Below, one piece after another: positions 38,984 to 47,437 of a stretch of 62,364 bases of DNA (position 1 is the first letter of the stretch; each line of letters opens with the position of its first letter). This DNA comes from Alphaproteobacteria bacterium (GTDB taxonomy: Bacteria > Pseudomonadota > Alphaproteobacteria > Rhodobacterales > Rhodobacteraceae), in the NCBI GenBank assembly GCA_030429105.1, contig JAUIDE010000012.1, positions 1 to 62,364 on the forward strand, in the 5' to 3' direction. Below the pieces are notes generated by a model. That model saw only the letters and a list, made by a program, of their open reading frames with translations, had not been told where the DNA came from and made no database searches. The translations under genes were made by a program, and so were the position numbers.

Positions 38984-39478
38984 ATGCGGATCGGATTCTA
39001 CCCGGGGACGTTCGACCCGGTGACCCGCGGGCATGGCGACATCATCCGCCGCGCGCTCAGGCTGGTGGACCGGCTCGTCATCGGCGTCGCCATCAACCGG
39101 GACAAGGGCCCGCTCTTCACGCTGGAGGAGCGCGTAGACCTCCTGAGGGCCGATATCGGCGCGATCTGCGGCGAGGACGCCAGCCGGGTGGACGTGGAGC
39201 CCTTCGAGGACCTGCTGATGCACCGGGCGCAGATGGTCGGCGCGACCATCATCATCCGCGGGCTGCGGGCCGTGGCGGATTTCGAATACGAATACCAGAT
39301 GGTCGGCATGAACCGCGCGCTGAACGACGAGATCGAGACGGTGTTCCTGATGGCGGAGGCGGAGCATCAGGCCATCGCCTCCCGCCTCGTGAAGGAGATC
39401 GCGCGGCTCGGCGGCGACGTGTCGCGCTTTGTCACGCCGCGCGTCAACGAGGCGCTGAAGGGCAAATACGGCGGTTGA
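38984..39478 (+). CDS. coaD: Phosphopantetheine adenylyltransferase
   Basis: A 164-residue nucleotidyltransferase that catalyses the penultimate step of coenzyme A synthesis. MRIGFYPGTFDPVTRGHGDIIRRA contains the GTFDP and TxGH nucleotide-binding motifs. IIRGLRAVADFEYEYQM and the EHQAIASRLVKEIARLGGDVS tail are characteristic. The ATG at 38984 follows GGGAGGG; an upstream extension overlaps the antiporter gene. The coaD-cyclophilin-queA order is shared with other Rhodobacterales. Confidence 0.97.
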   Translation: MRIGFYPGTFDPVTRGHGDIIRRALRLVDRLVIGVAINRDKGPLFTLEERVDLLRADIGAICGEDASRVDVEPFEDLLMHRAQMVGATIIIRGLRAVADFEYEYQMVGMNRALNDEIETVFLMAEAEHQAIASRLVKEIARLGGDVSRFVTPRVNEALKGKYGG

Positions 39479-39529
39479 CCGCATCGAGCGGCGCGCATAG
39501 GTCACCTGCGTCAATCATGGAGTTTCAGG

Positions 39530-40096
39530 ATGCCGCTACGGTTTCTCTCGGTCCTCTTCGCCGCGATCCTGTCCCTCTCAGCAACGGAGGCGCTCGCCGT
39601 GGAGCCGGAAAACACCCTCATCATCGAACTGAAGACGGGCGAGGTGAAGATCGAGCTTCTCCCCGAGGTCGCGCCGAAGCATGTCGAGCGGATCAAGACG
39701 CTCGCGAAGGAAGGGGCCTATGACGGCGTCGCCTTCCACCGCGTGATCGAGGGCTTCATGGCCCAGACCGGCGACGTGGAGCACGGCAAGGGCGCCAGCA
39801 TGGCCCGCGCGGGCACCGGCGGCTCCAAGTATCCGGACCTTCCGGCCGAGTTCTCCAAGCTGCCGTTCGAGCGCGGCACGGTCGGCATGGCGCGGTCCCA
39901 GAACCCGAATTCCGGCAATTCCCAGTTCTTCATCATGTTCGAGGAAGGCTCCTTCCTGAACGGCCAGTACACCGTCTTCGGCCGGGTGATCGAAGGCATG
40001 GAGCATGTGGACAACATCAAGAAGGGCTCCCGCTCCGGCAACGGCGCGATCGACGGCGAGCCCGACCGGATGATCAAGGTCTCCGTAGGCGGCTGA
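39530..40096 (+). CDS. Periplasmic peptidylprolyl isomerase, cyclophilin type
   Basis: A 188-residue cyclophilin with a Sec signal (FLSVLFAAILSLSATEALA, cleavage near residue 23). It catalyses cis-trans isomerisation of prolyl bonds and probably assists folding in the periplasm. Core motifs are AFHRVIEGFMAQTGD, GTVGMARSQNPNSGNSQFFI and NGQYTVFGRVIEGM, including the catalytic Arg and the substrate-binding residues. It is preceded by coaD and followed by a strong hairpin before queA. Confidence 0.95.
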   Translation: MPLRFLSVLFAAILSLSATEALAVEPENTLIIELKTGEVKIELLPEVAPKHVERIKTLAKEGAYDGVAFHRVIEGFMAQTGDVEHGKGASMARAGTGGSKYPDLPAEFSKLPFERGTVGMARSQNPNSGNSQFFIMFEEGSFLNGQYTVFGRVIEGMEHVDNIKKGSRSGNGAIDGEPDRMIKVSVGG

Positions 40097-40116
40097 TAAG
40101 GCCGGGACTTCGCGGC

Positions 40117-40139
40117 GGGCGCGCTCCATGAGCGCGCCC
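40117..40139 (+). terminator. Hairpin terminator after the cyclophilin gene
   Basis: GGGCGCGCTC and GAGCGCGCCC form a perfect 10-bp stem around the loop CAT. A T-rich stretch (GTTCGCGTTTCT) follows. It lies 20 bp past the cyclophilin stop and 26 bp before queA. Confidence 0.6.
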
Positions 40140-40165
40140 GTTCGCGTTTCTGCGGGAGCGGTGAA

Positions 40166-41221
40166 ATGCGCGTCGACGATTTCGATTTCGATCTGCCGGA
40201 GGAGCTGATCGCCCTTCGCCCCGCGCGGCCCCGCAGGGCGGCGCGGCTTCTTGTGGCGGATGTGGAGCGGGAGGAGATCGGCGTCTTTTCCGATCTGCCG
40301 CTTCATCTGAGGCCGGGCGACCTTCTCGTTTTCAACGACACAAAGGTGATCCCGGCCCGGCTCTCCGGGGTTCGACGGCGCGGCGACTCGGATGTCGCGG
40401 TCGAGGCGACGCTGCTCAAGCGGCTCTCGCCCTCCCGCTGGTCGGCGCTGGCGCGGCCGGGCAAGCGGCTGAAGCCGGGCGACGCGCTCGATTTCGGCGG
40501 GCTCGGCGCGACGCTGGCGGCGAAGGGGGAGGAGGGGCTGGTGGAGATCGAGTTCGCCACCGCCGGCCCCACGCTCGACGCGGAGATCGCCCGCGTCGGC
40601 GCGCCGCCGCTGCCGCCCTATATCGCCGCCCGCCGCGCCGCGGACGAGGCGGACAAGGCGGATTACCAGACGATGTTCGCCGCCGCGCCCGGCGCGGTCG
40701 CCGCGCCGACGGCCTCGCTGCATTTCGAGCCGGAGGTGATGGCGGCGCTGGCGGAACGCGGGGTGCGGACGGCGCGGCTGACGCTCCATGTCGGGGCGGG
40801 AACCTTCCTGCCGGTGAAGGCGGAGGAGGTCTCCGGCCACCGGATGCACGCCGAATGGGGCGAGCTGCCGCCGGAGACGGCCGCGGCGGCGAACGAGACG
40901 CGGGCCGCCGGCGGGCGCGTCGTCGCGGCGGGGACGACGGCGCTCCGCCTCCTCGAATCGGCGGCGGGGGAGGGGGGCGTCGCGCCCTTCATCGGGGAGA
41001 CGGACATCTTCATCACGCCGGGCTTCCGCTTCCGCGCCGTGGACGGGCTGGTGACGAATTTCCACCTGCCGCGCTCCACGCTGCTCATGCTCGTCTCCGC
41101 CTTCATGGGGCGGGAGCGGATGCTGGCGCTCTACGCCCGTGCGGTGGCGGAGCGGATGCGGTTCTATTCCTATGGCGATTCCTCGCTGCTCTGGCGCGCG
41201 AGGCGCGAAGGGGAGGGTTAA
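40166..41221 (+). CDS. queA: tRNA preQ1(34) S-adenosylmethionine ribosyltransferase-isomerase QueA
   Basis: A 351-residue enzyme that transfers and isomerises the ribosyl group of SAM onto preQ1 in tRNA to make epoxyqueuosine. It begins [20 protein letters not shown], the family hallmark, and it has [45 protein letters not shown] and [19 protein letters not shown]. Its length is normal. The ATG follows GGGAGCGG. Transcription is probably from its own promoter, because a hairpin separates it from the preceding gene. Confidence 0.96.
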   Translation: MRVDDFDFDLPEELIALRPARPRRAARLLVADVEREEIGVFSDLPLHLRPGDLLVFNDTKVIPARLSGVRRRGDSDVAVEATLLKRLSPSRWSALARPGKRLKPGDALDFGGLGATLAAKGEEGLVEIEFATAGPTLDAEIARVGAPPLPPYIAARRAADEADKADYQTMFAAAPGAVAAPTASLHFEPEVMAALAERGVRTARLTLHVGAGTFLPVKAEEVSGHRMHAEWGELPPETAAAANETRAAGGRVVAAGTTALRLLESAAGEGGVAPFIGETDIFITPGFRFRAVDGLVTNFHLPRSTLLMLVSAFMGRERMLALYARAVAERMRFYSYGDSSLLWRARREGEG

Positions 41222-41270
41222 TCCCGCCCGCGTTATTCGCTATGCTCGGCCCTCAACCGGGAGTCGCCGC

Positions 41271-42551
41271 ATGATCGCCGTTCTGAACAGCTCCTGGGCG
41301 CTCCTGCTCGGCATGTTCCTGCTGATGATCGGGAACGGGCTCCAGGGCTCGCTCCTCGGCATCCGCGGCGCCATCGAGGGATTCGACCCGGCGCTGCTCT
41401 CCTATGTCATCTCGGCCTATTTCGTCGGCTTTCTCGGCGGCTCGCGGCTCGCGCCGGTGCTGATCCGCAAGGTCGGCCATGTGCGGACCTTCGCGGCGAT
41501 GGGCTCGCTTATCTCCGCCGCCTTCGTGCTCTATGCGGCGGTGCCGGACCTGATCGCCTGGGGCGTGCTGCGGCTCATCGTCGGCTTCTCCTTCTCCGCC
41601 GTTTACATCGTGGCGGAGAGCTGGCTGAACGACGCGGCGGACAACCAGACGCGGGGCAAGGCGCTCTCGCTCTACATGGTGATCCAGATGCTCGGCATCG
41701 TCTCGGCGCAGGCGATGCTGAACTTCGGGGACCCGGCGGGATACGGGCTTTTCGTCCTCATTTCCGTGCTCGTCTCGATCTCCTTCATGCCGATCCTGCT
41801 TACGGCGAGCCCGGCGCCCATCGTGCAGCAGACGGCGCGGATGACGCTCGGGCGGCTCTTCCGGACCTCGCCGCTCGGCTTCGTCGGGTCGATCCTCGTC
41901 GGCGCGGTCTATTCGGTGATGTTCGGGATGGCCGCGGTCTACGGCACGGAGCGGGGGCTTTCCGTCGCCGAGATTTCCGCCTTCGTCGCGGCGATCTATG
42001 TGGGCGGGCTGCTGCTGCAATGGCCGGTCGGCTGGATTTCCGACCGGATGGACCGGCGGACGCTCATCATCATCGTCGCGGCGCTCTGCGCGCTCGCCTC
42101 GGCGGCGGGCATCGCCTTCAGCGCCAGCCCGCTCGCGCTCTATGTCGTCGCCTTCGCCATCGGCGGCTGCGTCAACCCGCTCTATGCGCTGATGATCGCG
42201 CATACGAACGACTTCCTCGATCAGAAGGACATGCCCTCCGCCGCCGCCGGATTGATGTTCATGGGCGGGGTGGGCTCGATCGGCGGGCCGGTCATGGTCG
42301 GGCAGGCGATGCAGAGCCTCGGCTCCTGGGCGTGGTTCTCCTACATCCTCGTCTGCATGGCGGGGATCAGCCTTTATGGCCTCTTCCGGATGACGCGCCG
42401 CCGGGCGCTCGGGCCGGCGGAGACGGGCAAGTTCACGGCGATCACGCCCTCCGTCGGGCCGGTGGCCATGGAGATCGCGCAGGAGGTGGCGCAGGCGCAT
42501 CCCGGCTCCGGCCCCGGCCCCGATTCCGACACGGCGCCGACAAAAGCTTGA
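41271..42551 (+). CDS. MFS transporter
   Basis: A 426-residue permease with 12 predicted membrane helices. It has the SYVISAYFVGFLGGSRLAPVLIRKVGHVRTF stretch in the first half and GWISDRMDRRTLIII between helices 8 and 9, which corresponds to the MFS A-motif. The TGKF..PSVGPVAMEIAQEVAQA tail is cytoplasmic. It resembles a YcaD-like subgroup common in alphaproteobacteria. The substrate is unknown. The start at 41271 has GGGAG upstream; a longer frame overlaps queA. Confidence 0.92.
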   Translation: MIAVLNSSWALLLGMFLLMIGNGLQGSLLGIRGAIEGFDPALLSYVISAYFVGFLGGSRLAPVLIRKVGHVRTFAAMGSLISAAFVLYAAVPDLIAWGVLRLIVGFSFSAVYIVAESWLNDAADNQTRGKALSLYMVIQMLGIVSAQAMLNFGDPAGYGLFVLISVLVSISFMPILLTASPAPIVQQTARMTLGRLFRTSPLGFVGSILVGAVYSVMFGMAAVYGTERGLSVAEISAFVAAIYVGGLLLQWPVGWISDRMDRRTLIIIVAALCALASAAGIAFSASPLALYVVAFAIGGCVNPLYALMIAHTNDFLDQKDMPSAAAGLMFMGGVGSIGGPVMVGQAMQSLGSWAWFSYILVCMAGISLYGLFRMTRRRALGPAETGKFTAITPSVGPVAMEIAQEVAQAHPGSGPGPDSDTAPTKA

Positions 42552-42590
42552 CGCTTTTTTCGTGAATCACGCCTATCGTGTGTGAATGCG

Positions 42591-42612
42591 GACGCCGCCG
42601 CGCGGCGGCGTC
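42591..42612. repeat. 22-bp perfect GC palindrome in front of the DUF924 gene
   Basis: The 11-base arm GACGCCGCCGC and its complement meet without a spacer. It lies in the 206-bp gap between the MFS gene and the DUF924 gene, about 145 bp upstream of the latter. No T-run follows. It could be a factor-dependent terminator or a binding site. Confidence 0.5.
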
Positions 42613-42757
42613 GAACCGGGGCGAACGATGCGCGGAGATCGCGGAAGCGAATATCCGAAGACAGTGGCCGCGGCGCCTTGCGCCGGAAAACCCTCGCGCC
42701 CCACGTTGAAACCCATCGAGCGGAGCGCCGCGACGCGGCGCGTTGACGGAGGTCGGC

Positions 42758-43315
42758 ATGTCTGTGGAGACGGCTGAGTCGGTTCTCGGCTTCTGGCTGG
42801 AGGAGATCGGGCCCGGAGGCTGGTATGCGGCGAACGAGGCGACGGACGGAGCGGTGCGCGACCGCTTCGGCGGGACATGGGAGGCGGCGCGGGCCGGCGC
42901 GCTGGACGAATGGATCCTGCGGCCGGATTCGGCCCTCGCGCTGCTGGTCGTGCTCGACCAGTTCCCGCGCAACATGTTCCGCGGGCGGCCTGAAGCCTTC
43001 AGCACGGACGCGCTGGCGCTGGCGCTGGCGAAACGGGCGATCGGCCTCGGCCACGATCTCCATGCGCCGGAGCCGCAACGGCAGTTCTTCTACCTCCCAC
43101 TCATGCATTCCGAGTCGATGACTGACCAGGACCGCTGCGTGCGCCTGATCCTGACGCGGATGCCGAAGACGAGCGCGGAGGTGCTGCCCCATGCGCGGGA
43201 GCATCGGGACGTGATCCGCCGCTTCGGCCGCTTCCCCTATCGGAACGCCGCGCTCGGCCGCGCCTCGACCAGCGGGGAGCGGAGTTTTCTGGAGGCGGAG
43301 GGCTACGCCGCCTGA
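42758..43315 (+). CDS. DUF924 family protein
   Basis: A 185-residue soluble helical protein of the DUF924 family (TPR-like fold). Signatures are VLGFWLEEIGPGGWYAANEATDGAVRDRF, LALLVVLDQFPRNMFRG and PEPQRQFFYLPLMHSESMTDQDRCV. The function is unknown across the family. The ATG at 42758 has GGAGG seven bases upstream; a TTG 15 bases earlier would place that ribosome binding site inside the gene. It overlaps the convergent vsr gene by 13 bp. Confidence 0.93.
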   Translation: MSVETAESVLGFWLEEIGPGGWYAANEATDGAVRDRFGGTWEAARAGALDEWILRPDSALALLVVLDQFPRNMFRGRPEAFSTDALALALAKRAIGLGHDLHAPEPQRQFFYLPLMHSESMTDQDRCVRLILTRMPKTSAEVLPHAREHRDVIRRFGRFPYRNAALGRASTSGERSFLEAEGYAA

Positions 43316-43707
43316 GCGCCTTCGAGGAAGGCGCGGAGCCGGGCCGCGGCGGCGGCCTCGTCGCGGAGCGCGCATTCCCAGAGGACGAGGGCGCGCCACC
43401 CCCGCGCGGCGAGGGCTTCAAGCGCCGCCTCGTCCCGCGCCCGGTTGCGGCCGATCTTTGCGCGCCAGTAATGCCCGTTCGTCTTCGGCTCACGAGCCCC
43501 GCGCGGGCAATCGTGCCCGTGCCAGAAGCAGCCGTGGACGAAGATGGCGAGGCGCCGGCCGGGATAGGCGATGTCGGGCCGCCCCGGCGCCGCCTTCCAG
43601 TCGAGCCGGTAGCCGGGGGCCCCGATCTCCCTCAGCATCCGCCGCACGCGGCGCTCCGGCCCCGTGTCCCGCGCCTTCACGCGGCGCATGACGGCGCTGC
43701 GGTCCAT
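43303..43707 (-). CDS. vsr: Very short patch repair (Vsr) endonuclease
   Basis: A 134-residue strand-specific mismatch endonuclease. Vsr nicks T:G mismatches that arise by deamination of 5-methylcytosine, typically at Dcm sites. Motifs are MRRVKARDTGPERRVRRML, GRPDIAYPGRRLAIFVHGCFWHGHDCP (catalytic Asp, His residues and zinc-binding Cys/His) and HYWRAKIGRNRARD. It is intact and starts inside the GNAT stop (TGATG). No cytosine methyltransferase is adjacent; the only Dcm-like sequence in the window is the fragment at 60.25 kb. Confidence 0.94.
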   Translation of the reverse strand: MDRSAVMRRVKARDTGPERRVRRMLREIGAPGYRLDWKAAPGRPDIAYPGRRLAIFVHGCFWHGHDCPRGAREPKTNGHYWRAKIGRNRARDEAALEALAARGWRALVLWECALRDEAAAAARLRAFLEGAQAA

Positions 43708-44411
43708 CACCCCGTCGCGACGAGGACCGGTCGCGTGAGGTCCGAGAGGCTGCGGCGCTGGCGGCCCGCTTCGTCGAAATTCGCGGGGTCGAGCCATGCC
43801 TCGTGCGCCGCCTTCAGCGCCGGCCAGTCCGCCTCCGTCGCCGCATACCAGGCGCTGTCCCGGTTCCGGCCCTTCACCACCATGTGGGCGCGGAACACGC
43901 CTTCGTAGGAGAGGCCGAGCCGCATCGCGAGCCGGCGGGAGGGCGCGTTGAGCGCGTTGCATTTCCACTCGTAGCGCCGGTAGCCGAGCGCGAAGGCGCG
44001 GGCCATGAAGAGGAGCATCGCCTCCGTCCCCGCCCGCGTGCGCTGGAGCGACGGCGCCCAGGCGATGTAGCCGATCTCGATCGACCCTTGAGCCGGGGTG
44101 ATGCGGAGATAGGAGGCGAGGCCCTTCGCCCTGCCGTCCTCCCGGTCGATCACGGCGAAGAAGAGCGGGTCGTCCGCCTGCGCCGCCGGCTCCGCCCAGG
44201 CCATGAAGGCGGCGAGATCGGGGAAGGGGCCGGTCGGCATGTAATCCCACACCTCGTCCGCCCCGCGATAGGCCTCGAAGAGCGCGGGGCCGTGGCGCGC
44301 CGGCTCGAAGGGTTCGAGGCGGCACCAGCGGCCTTCGATGGGCTCGCGCTGCGGGAGCGGGGGCGGCGTGAAACCTGGGACGGGCGGGCCGAGCGGGCGA
44401 TCCTGATTCAT
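43707..44411 (-). CDS. GNAT family N-acetyltransferase (RimJ/RimL type)
   Basis: A 234-residue acetyltransferase. The GNAT core spans about residues 28-200: EGRWCRLEPFEPARHGPALFEA, then GSIEIGYIAWAPSLQRTRAGTEAMLLFM, which holds the acetyl-CoA pyrophosphate loop (QRTRAGTEA), then YEWKCNALNAPSRRLAMRLGLSYEG. This subtype resembles the RimJ/RimL group, which acetylates protein N-termini or small amines; the target is unknown. The ATG at 44411 begins MNQDRPLGPPVPG. It is coupled to vsr, probably by chance. Confidence 0.9.
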   Translation of the reverse strand: MNQDRPLGPPVPGFTPPPLPQREPIEGRWCRLEPFEPARHGPALFEAYRGADEVWDYMPTGPFPDLAAFMAWAEPAAQADDPLFFAVIDREDGRAKGLASYLRITPAQGSIEIGYIAWAPSLQRTRAGTEAMLLFMARAFALGYRRYEWKCNALNAPSRRLAMRLGLSYEGVFRAHMVVKGRNRDSAWYAATEADWPALKAAHEAWLDPANFDEAGRQRRSLSDLTRPVLVATG

Positions 44412-44442
44412 GGGCGGAGGCTGCGCCGCGCCGCGCGCGCCG

Positions 44443-45579
44443 TCAAGCGAGCCAGCCGGGCGCGCCCCCCATGTCGAGGCCGGGGAAGATCGCGGATTCG
44501 AGCGCGGCGCGCGGCAGGCCGAACTGGGCCGAGATCGCCCAGGCGGCGTGGCGGCGCACGTCCTCCGTCGGCTCGAGATCGCGCCCGCCATAGAGCTGAC
44601 GCTCCGCGATGCCGGGGAACGAGCCGTAGATGCGCCCGCCGCGGAGCGCGCCGCCGGCGAGGAGCGCCGCGCCGCCCGTCCCGTGGTCCGTTCCGCGGTT
44701 CCCGTTCTCCCGCGCCGTGCGGCCGAACTCCGTCATCGCCACGACGAGCGTGCGGGACCAGGCGGAGCCGAGCCCGGAGCGGAGGGAGAGGATCGCCTCG
44801 CTCAGCGCCGCGAGCGGATGGCCGAGGGCGCCGTGCTGGTTGGCGTGCGTGTCCCATCCGCCGATGGAGAAGGCGGCGATGCGCGCCTCGCCCGCGAGGC
44901 GGCGCGCGGCGTAGGCGGCCGCGCTCTCCCGCCGCTCCCCGGCATCGGCGGAGAGCGCCTCGGCCATCGCCACGGCTTCGGCGAAGAGCGGGTCCTGCGC
45001 GTAGATGCGGGTCAGGAGGCCGCGTTCGTCATTCCTCAGGATGAGCTGCTGGCCCGGCGCCCAGGAGCCGAAGGGCGCGGCGCCGGAAGTGAGCAGCATC
45101 GCGTCCCGCCCGACGGAGAGCGCCTCCGCCGCCGTCGCGCCGGGAAGGAGCGCGGCGACGCGGTTGAGCCATCCGTCCTTCAGGACGCCGACCTCCTCCC
45201 CGCCGTTCTCGAGCAGGTCCTGCCCGTCGAAATGGCTCCGCTTCTCGCGGTAGGGGGTGGAGACGGCGTGGGCGACCGCGAGCTCCTCCGCGCGCCAGAG
45301 CGGCTCCAGCGCGGCGAGCCGGCCGTCCATGCCGAAGCGGCCGTCGAGCGGCACGAGGTCCTTCGAGACCTGCGCCGCGAGGCCGGGGCGGAGCGCGGCG
45401 TATTCGCGGTCCGCCGCCGGCGGGAAGACGCCCAGCCCGTCCATCGCGCCGCGCAGAACGATGACGACCAGCCGGTTCTCCCCCGGCGCGGCGAGGAGCC
45501 GGAGCGGAGTGAGCGCGGGCGCGGCCGCGGCGGCGCAGCCGAGGGCGAAGCCGGAGCGGAGGAAGGCGCGTCTGTCCAT
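44443..45579 (-). CDS. DUF1501 domain-containing protein (Tat-exported)
   Basis: A 378-residue protein with a twin-arginine signal (MDRRAFLRSGFALGCAAAAAPAL) and a DUF1501 body related to the alkaline-phosphatase/sulfatase fold. LVVIVLRGAMDGLGVFPP, SIGGWDTHANQHGALGHPL, TEFGRTARENGNRGTDHG and GGRIYGSFPG are typical. It is encoded 10 bp downstream of a DUF1800 gene. The two families nearly always occur as a pair, and their role is unknown; a periplasmic process is implied by the signal. Confidence 0.92.
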   Translation of the reverse strand: MDRRAFLRSGFALGCAAAAAPALTPLRLLAAPGENRLVVIVLRGAMDGLGVFPPAADREYAALRPGLAAQVSKDLVPLDGRFGMDGRLAALEPLWRAEELAVAHAVSTPYREKRSHFDGQDLLENGGEEVGVLKDGWLNRVAALLPGATAAEALSVGRDAMLLTSGAAPFGSWAPGQQLILRNDERGLLTRIYAQDPLFAEAVAMAEALSADAGERRESAAAYAARRLAGEARIAAFSIGGWDTHANQHGALGHPLAALSEAILSLRSGLGSAWSRTLVVAMTEFGRTARENGNRGTDHGTGGAALLAGGALRGGRIYGSFPGIAERQLYGGRDLEPTEDVRRHAAWAISAQFGLPRAALESAIFPGLDMGGAPGWLA

Positions 45580-45589
45580 CGCGAGACCC

Positions 45590-46948
45590 CTATCGCCGGT
45601 TGAATTCGGGGGAGACGAGGGCGAGGGCGATCCCCTCCCACCGCTCGGCCGCATTGGTCGCGGCGAAGGTCGTCGCATCCCCGGCGACGCCGGGCAGCGC
45701 CTCGGCCAGAAGCGCCCGCGGGTCGCGCCGCGGCGCGACCTCCCGCGCCAGATAGGAGACCCATTCGATCCGCGCCGAAAGGCCCTGCGGCGTGATCCAG
45801 GCTTCCGCCGCCTCCGGCCATCCCTGCGGGCCGGGCGGGTTGTAGGGCTCCTGGTTGAGCCGCGCGAAGGGGTTGGCGAGGAAGGCCCGCGGGCGCGAGT
45901 CCATGTGCAGCGCCTCGATCTCCTCCGCCGTCGCGCCGACCGCGCGCCAGGCGGAGGCCACGAAGTCGAAGGGCTGCTTCACCTTCTCGCCGAAGCGCGA
46001 CCAGCTCTCGTCATGGTCGAGCATCGCGGCGTAAACCTCTGAAAGGTTTCCGTCGCTGCGCTTCCAGGCCGCCTCCATCGCGGCGACGAGGCTTTCGGGC
46101 GGATCGTCGGCGACGAAATGCGCCGCGAGCTTGGCGCAGAGCCGCTTCGCCGTCGCCGGATGCGCGGCGAGATCGTCGAGCGCGGCGTGAACGTCGCGGA
46201 TATCGGGGCCCGCCCCGCCATAGAGCTTTCCGAGAATCAGCTCCTGCCCCGGCTCGGCGCGGCGCGGGACGAAATCCGGCCGCGCTGTCGCGAGGTCGTA
46301 GGTGAGGCCGGTCAGCAGTTCGGCGAATTGCCGCACGTCCTGCTGCGTGTAGCCGGCGCCGACGCCGAGCGTGTGAAGCTCGATGATCTCCCGCGCCAGG
46401 TTCTCGTTCAGCCCGCCGCGCCCGCGGGCCGCGGGCGAGTTCGGGCCGATCGAGTTCGTCTGGTCGAGATAGACCACCATCGCCGGATGCGTCGCGGCGG
46501 CGCGGAGGAGGAGGCGGAAGGGGCCGGCCAGATGCGGCCGGATCGCATCCGCCTCCAGCCGCGGCGCGAAGGCGATGGCCGGGAGGTTCTTCCCCGCCAC
46601 GGCGAAATGGCCCGACCAGAACCAGGCGAGGCGCTCGAAAAAGCCGTGCGGGGAGAAGATCGGCGCGATGGCCCTGTCGCGCTGCGCCCGCGCGAAGCCC
46701 TGGCGTATCTGCTGGCGCGCCGTGCGCAGGGCGTCCTGCCGCCCCGCCATTTCGCTCTTGTCCGTCCGCACCGCCTCGAACGCGCGGAAGGGCTCCAGAA
46801 GGTCCACCCCCGAGGCGAAGGGGGGGGCGAAGGCGGGGCCGGCGACGAGCTGCGCCATCAGGGCGTCGGCGTCGGCCGGCGGCGCCTCGCCCGGGCGGAG
46901 CCCGTAGCCGAAGCGGATCGCGGCGATCGTCTCCCTCGATGGCTTCAC
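45590..46948 (-). CDS. DUF1800 family protein
   Basis: A 452-residue protein with typical DUF1800 blocks: AAIRFGYGLRPGE, RLAWFWSGHFAV, GLNENLAREIIELHTLGVGAGYTQQDV, AKRLCAKLAAHFVADDPP and AALALVSPEFNRR-like C-terminus. I chose the GTG at 46948 because AGGGAGAGACGG precedes it and the family start MKPSRETIAAIRFGYG begins there. It is upstream of and co-transcribed with the DUF1501 gene. The function is not established. Confidence 0.92.
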   Translation of the reverse strand: MKPSRETIAAIRFGYGLRPGEAPPADADALMAQLVAGPAFAPPFASGVDLLEPFRAFEAVRTDKSEMAGRQDALRTARQQIRQGFARAQRDRAIAPIFSPHGFFERLAWFWSGHFAVAGKNLPAIAFAPRLEADAIRPHLAGPFRLLLRAAATHPAMVVYLDQTNSIGPNSPAARGRGGLNENLAREIIELHTLGVGAGYTQQDVRQFAELLTGLTYDLATARPDFVPRRAEPGQELILGKLYGGAGPDIRDVHAALDDLAAHPATAKRLCAKLAAHFVADDPPESLVAAMEAAWKRSDGNLSEVYAAMLDHDESWSRFGEKVKQPFDFVASAWRAVGATAEEIEALHMDSRPRAFLANPFARLNQEPYNPPGPQGWPEAAEAWITPQGLSARIEWVSYLAREVAPRRDPRALLAEALPGVAGDATTFAATNAAERWEGIALALVSPEFNRR

Positions 46949-47077
46949 CCGTCTCTCCCTGTCATGCCGCCATGCGGCTTCCACGCGCGGATGCGGCGGT
47001 TCCGTCGCGCCCGCGCCGCCTTGCATCGACCCGGCCCCTGACTATAGTCCGCGCCGACATCGAAACGGAGTCATCGC

Positions 47078-47407
47078 GTGTTCGCAACACCTGCCTATGC
47101 ACAGGCCGCCGGCGGCGGCGGAGGCGACATGTTCGCCTCCTTCATTCCGCTGATCCTGATCTTCGTGATCTTCTACTTCTTCCTCATTCGCCCGCAGCAG
47201 AAGAAGGCGAAGGAGCACAAGAACATGGTCAACGCGCTTCGGCGCGGCGACCAGGTGCTCACGCAGTCCGGCATCTTCGGCAAGGTCACGAAGGTGAAGG
47301 ACAACGAGGAGGAGATCGAGATCGAGATCGCGGCCAATGTCCGCGTCCGCCTCTTGCGCTCCGCGGTGGCGAGCGTCATCTCGAAGGGCGAGCCGGCGGA
47401 GGCCTGA
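47078..47407 (+). CDS. yajC: Preprotein translocase subunit YajC
   Basis: A 109-residue single-pass membrane protein of the SecDF-YajC holotranslocon. Its segment SFIPLILIFVIFYFFLIRPQQKK is the family signature: membrane helix followed by RPQQKK. The cytoplasmic tail includes LRRGDQVLTQSGIFGKVTKV. It starts with GTG (MFATPAYAQAAGGGGGDM) behind CGGAGTC. It heads the yajC-secD-secF operon. Confidence 0.95.
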   Translation: MFATPAYAQAAGGGGGDMFASFIPLILIFVIFYFFLIRPQQKKAKEHKNMVNALRRGDQVLTQSGIFGKVTKVKDNEEEIEIEIAANVRVRLLRSAVASVISKGEPAEA

Positions 47408-47437
47408 TCCGGCGCGCCACGCAACGGGGAGCCGGGT

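Noticed and set aside
40360-40380. GGTTCGA-like stretch resembling a tRNA T-loop
   Set aside because: It lies inside queA, and no cloverleaf or acceptor stem can be formed around it.
44920-45260. Reverse-frame open segments across the DUF1501 and DUF1800 genes as separate small genes
   Set aside because: They have no ribosome binding sites or recognisable motifs and lie wholly within well-supported genes.
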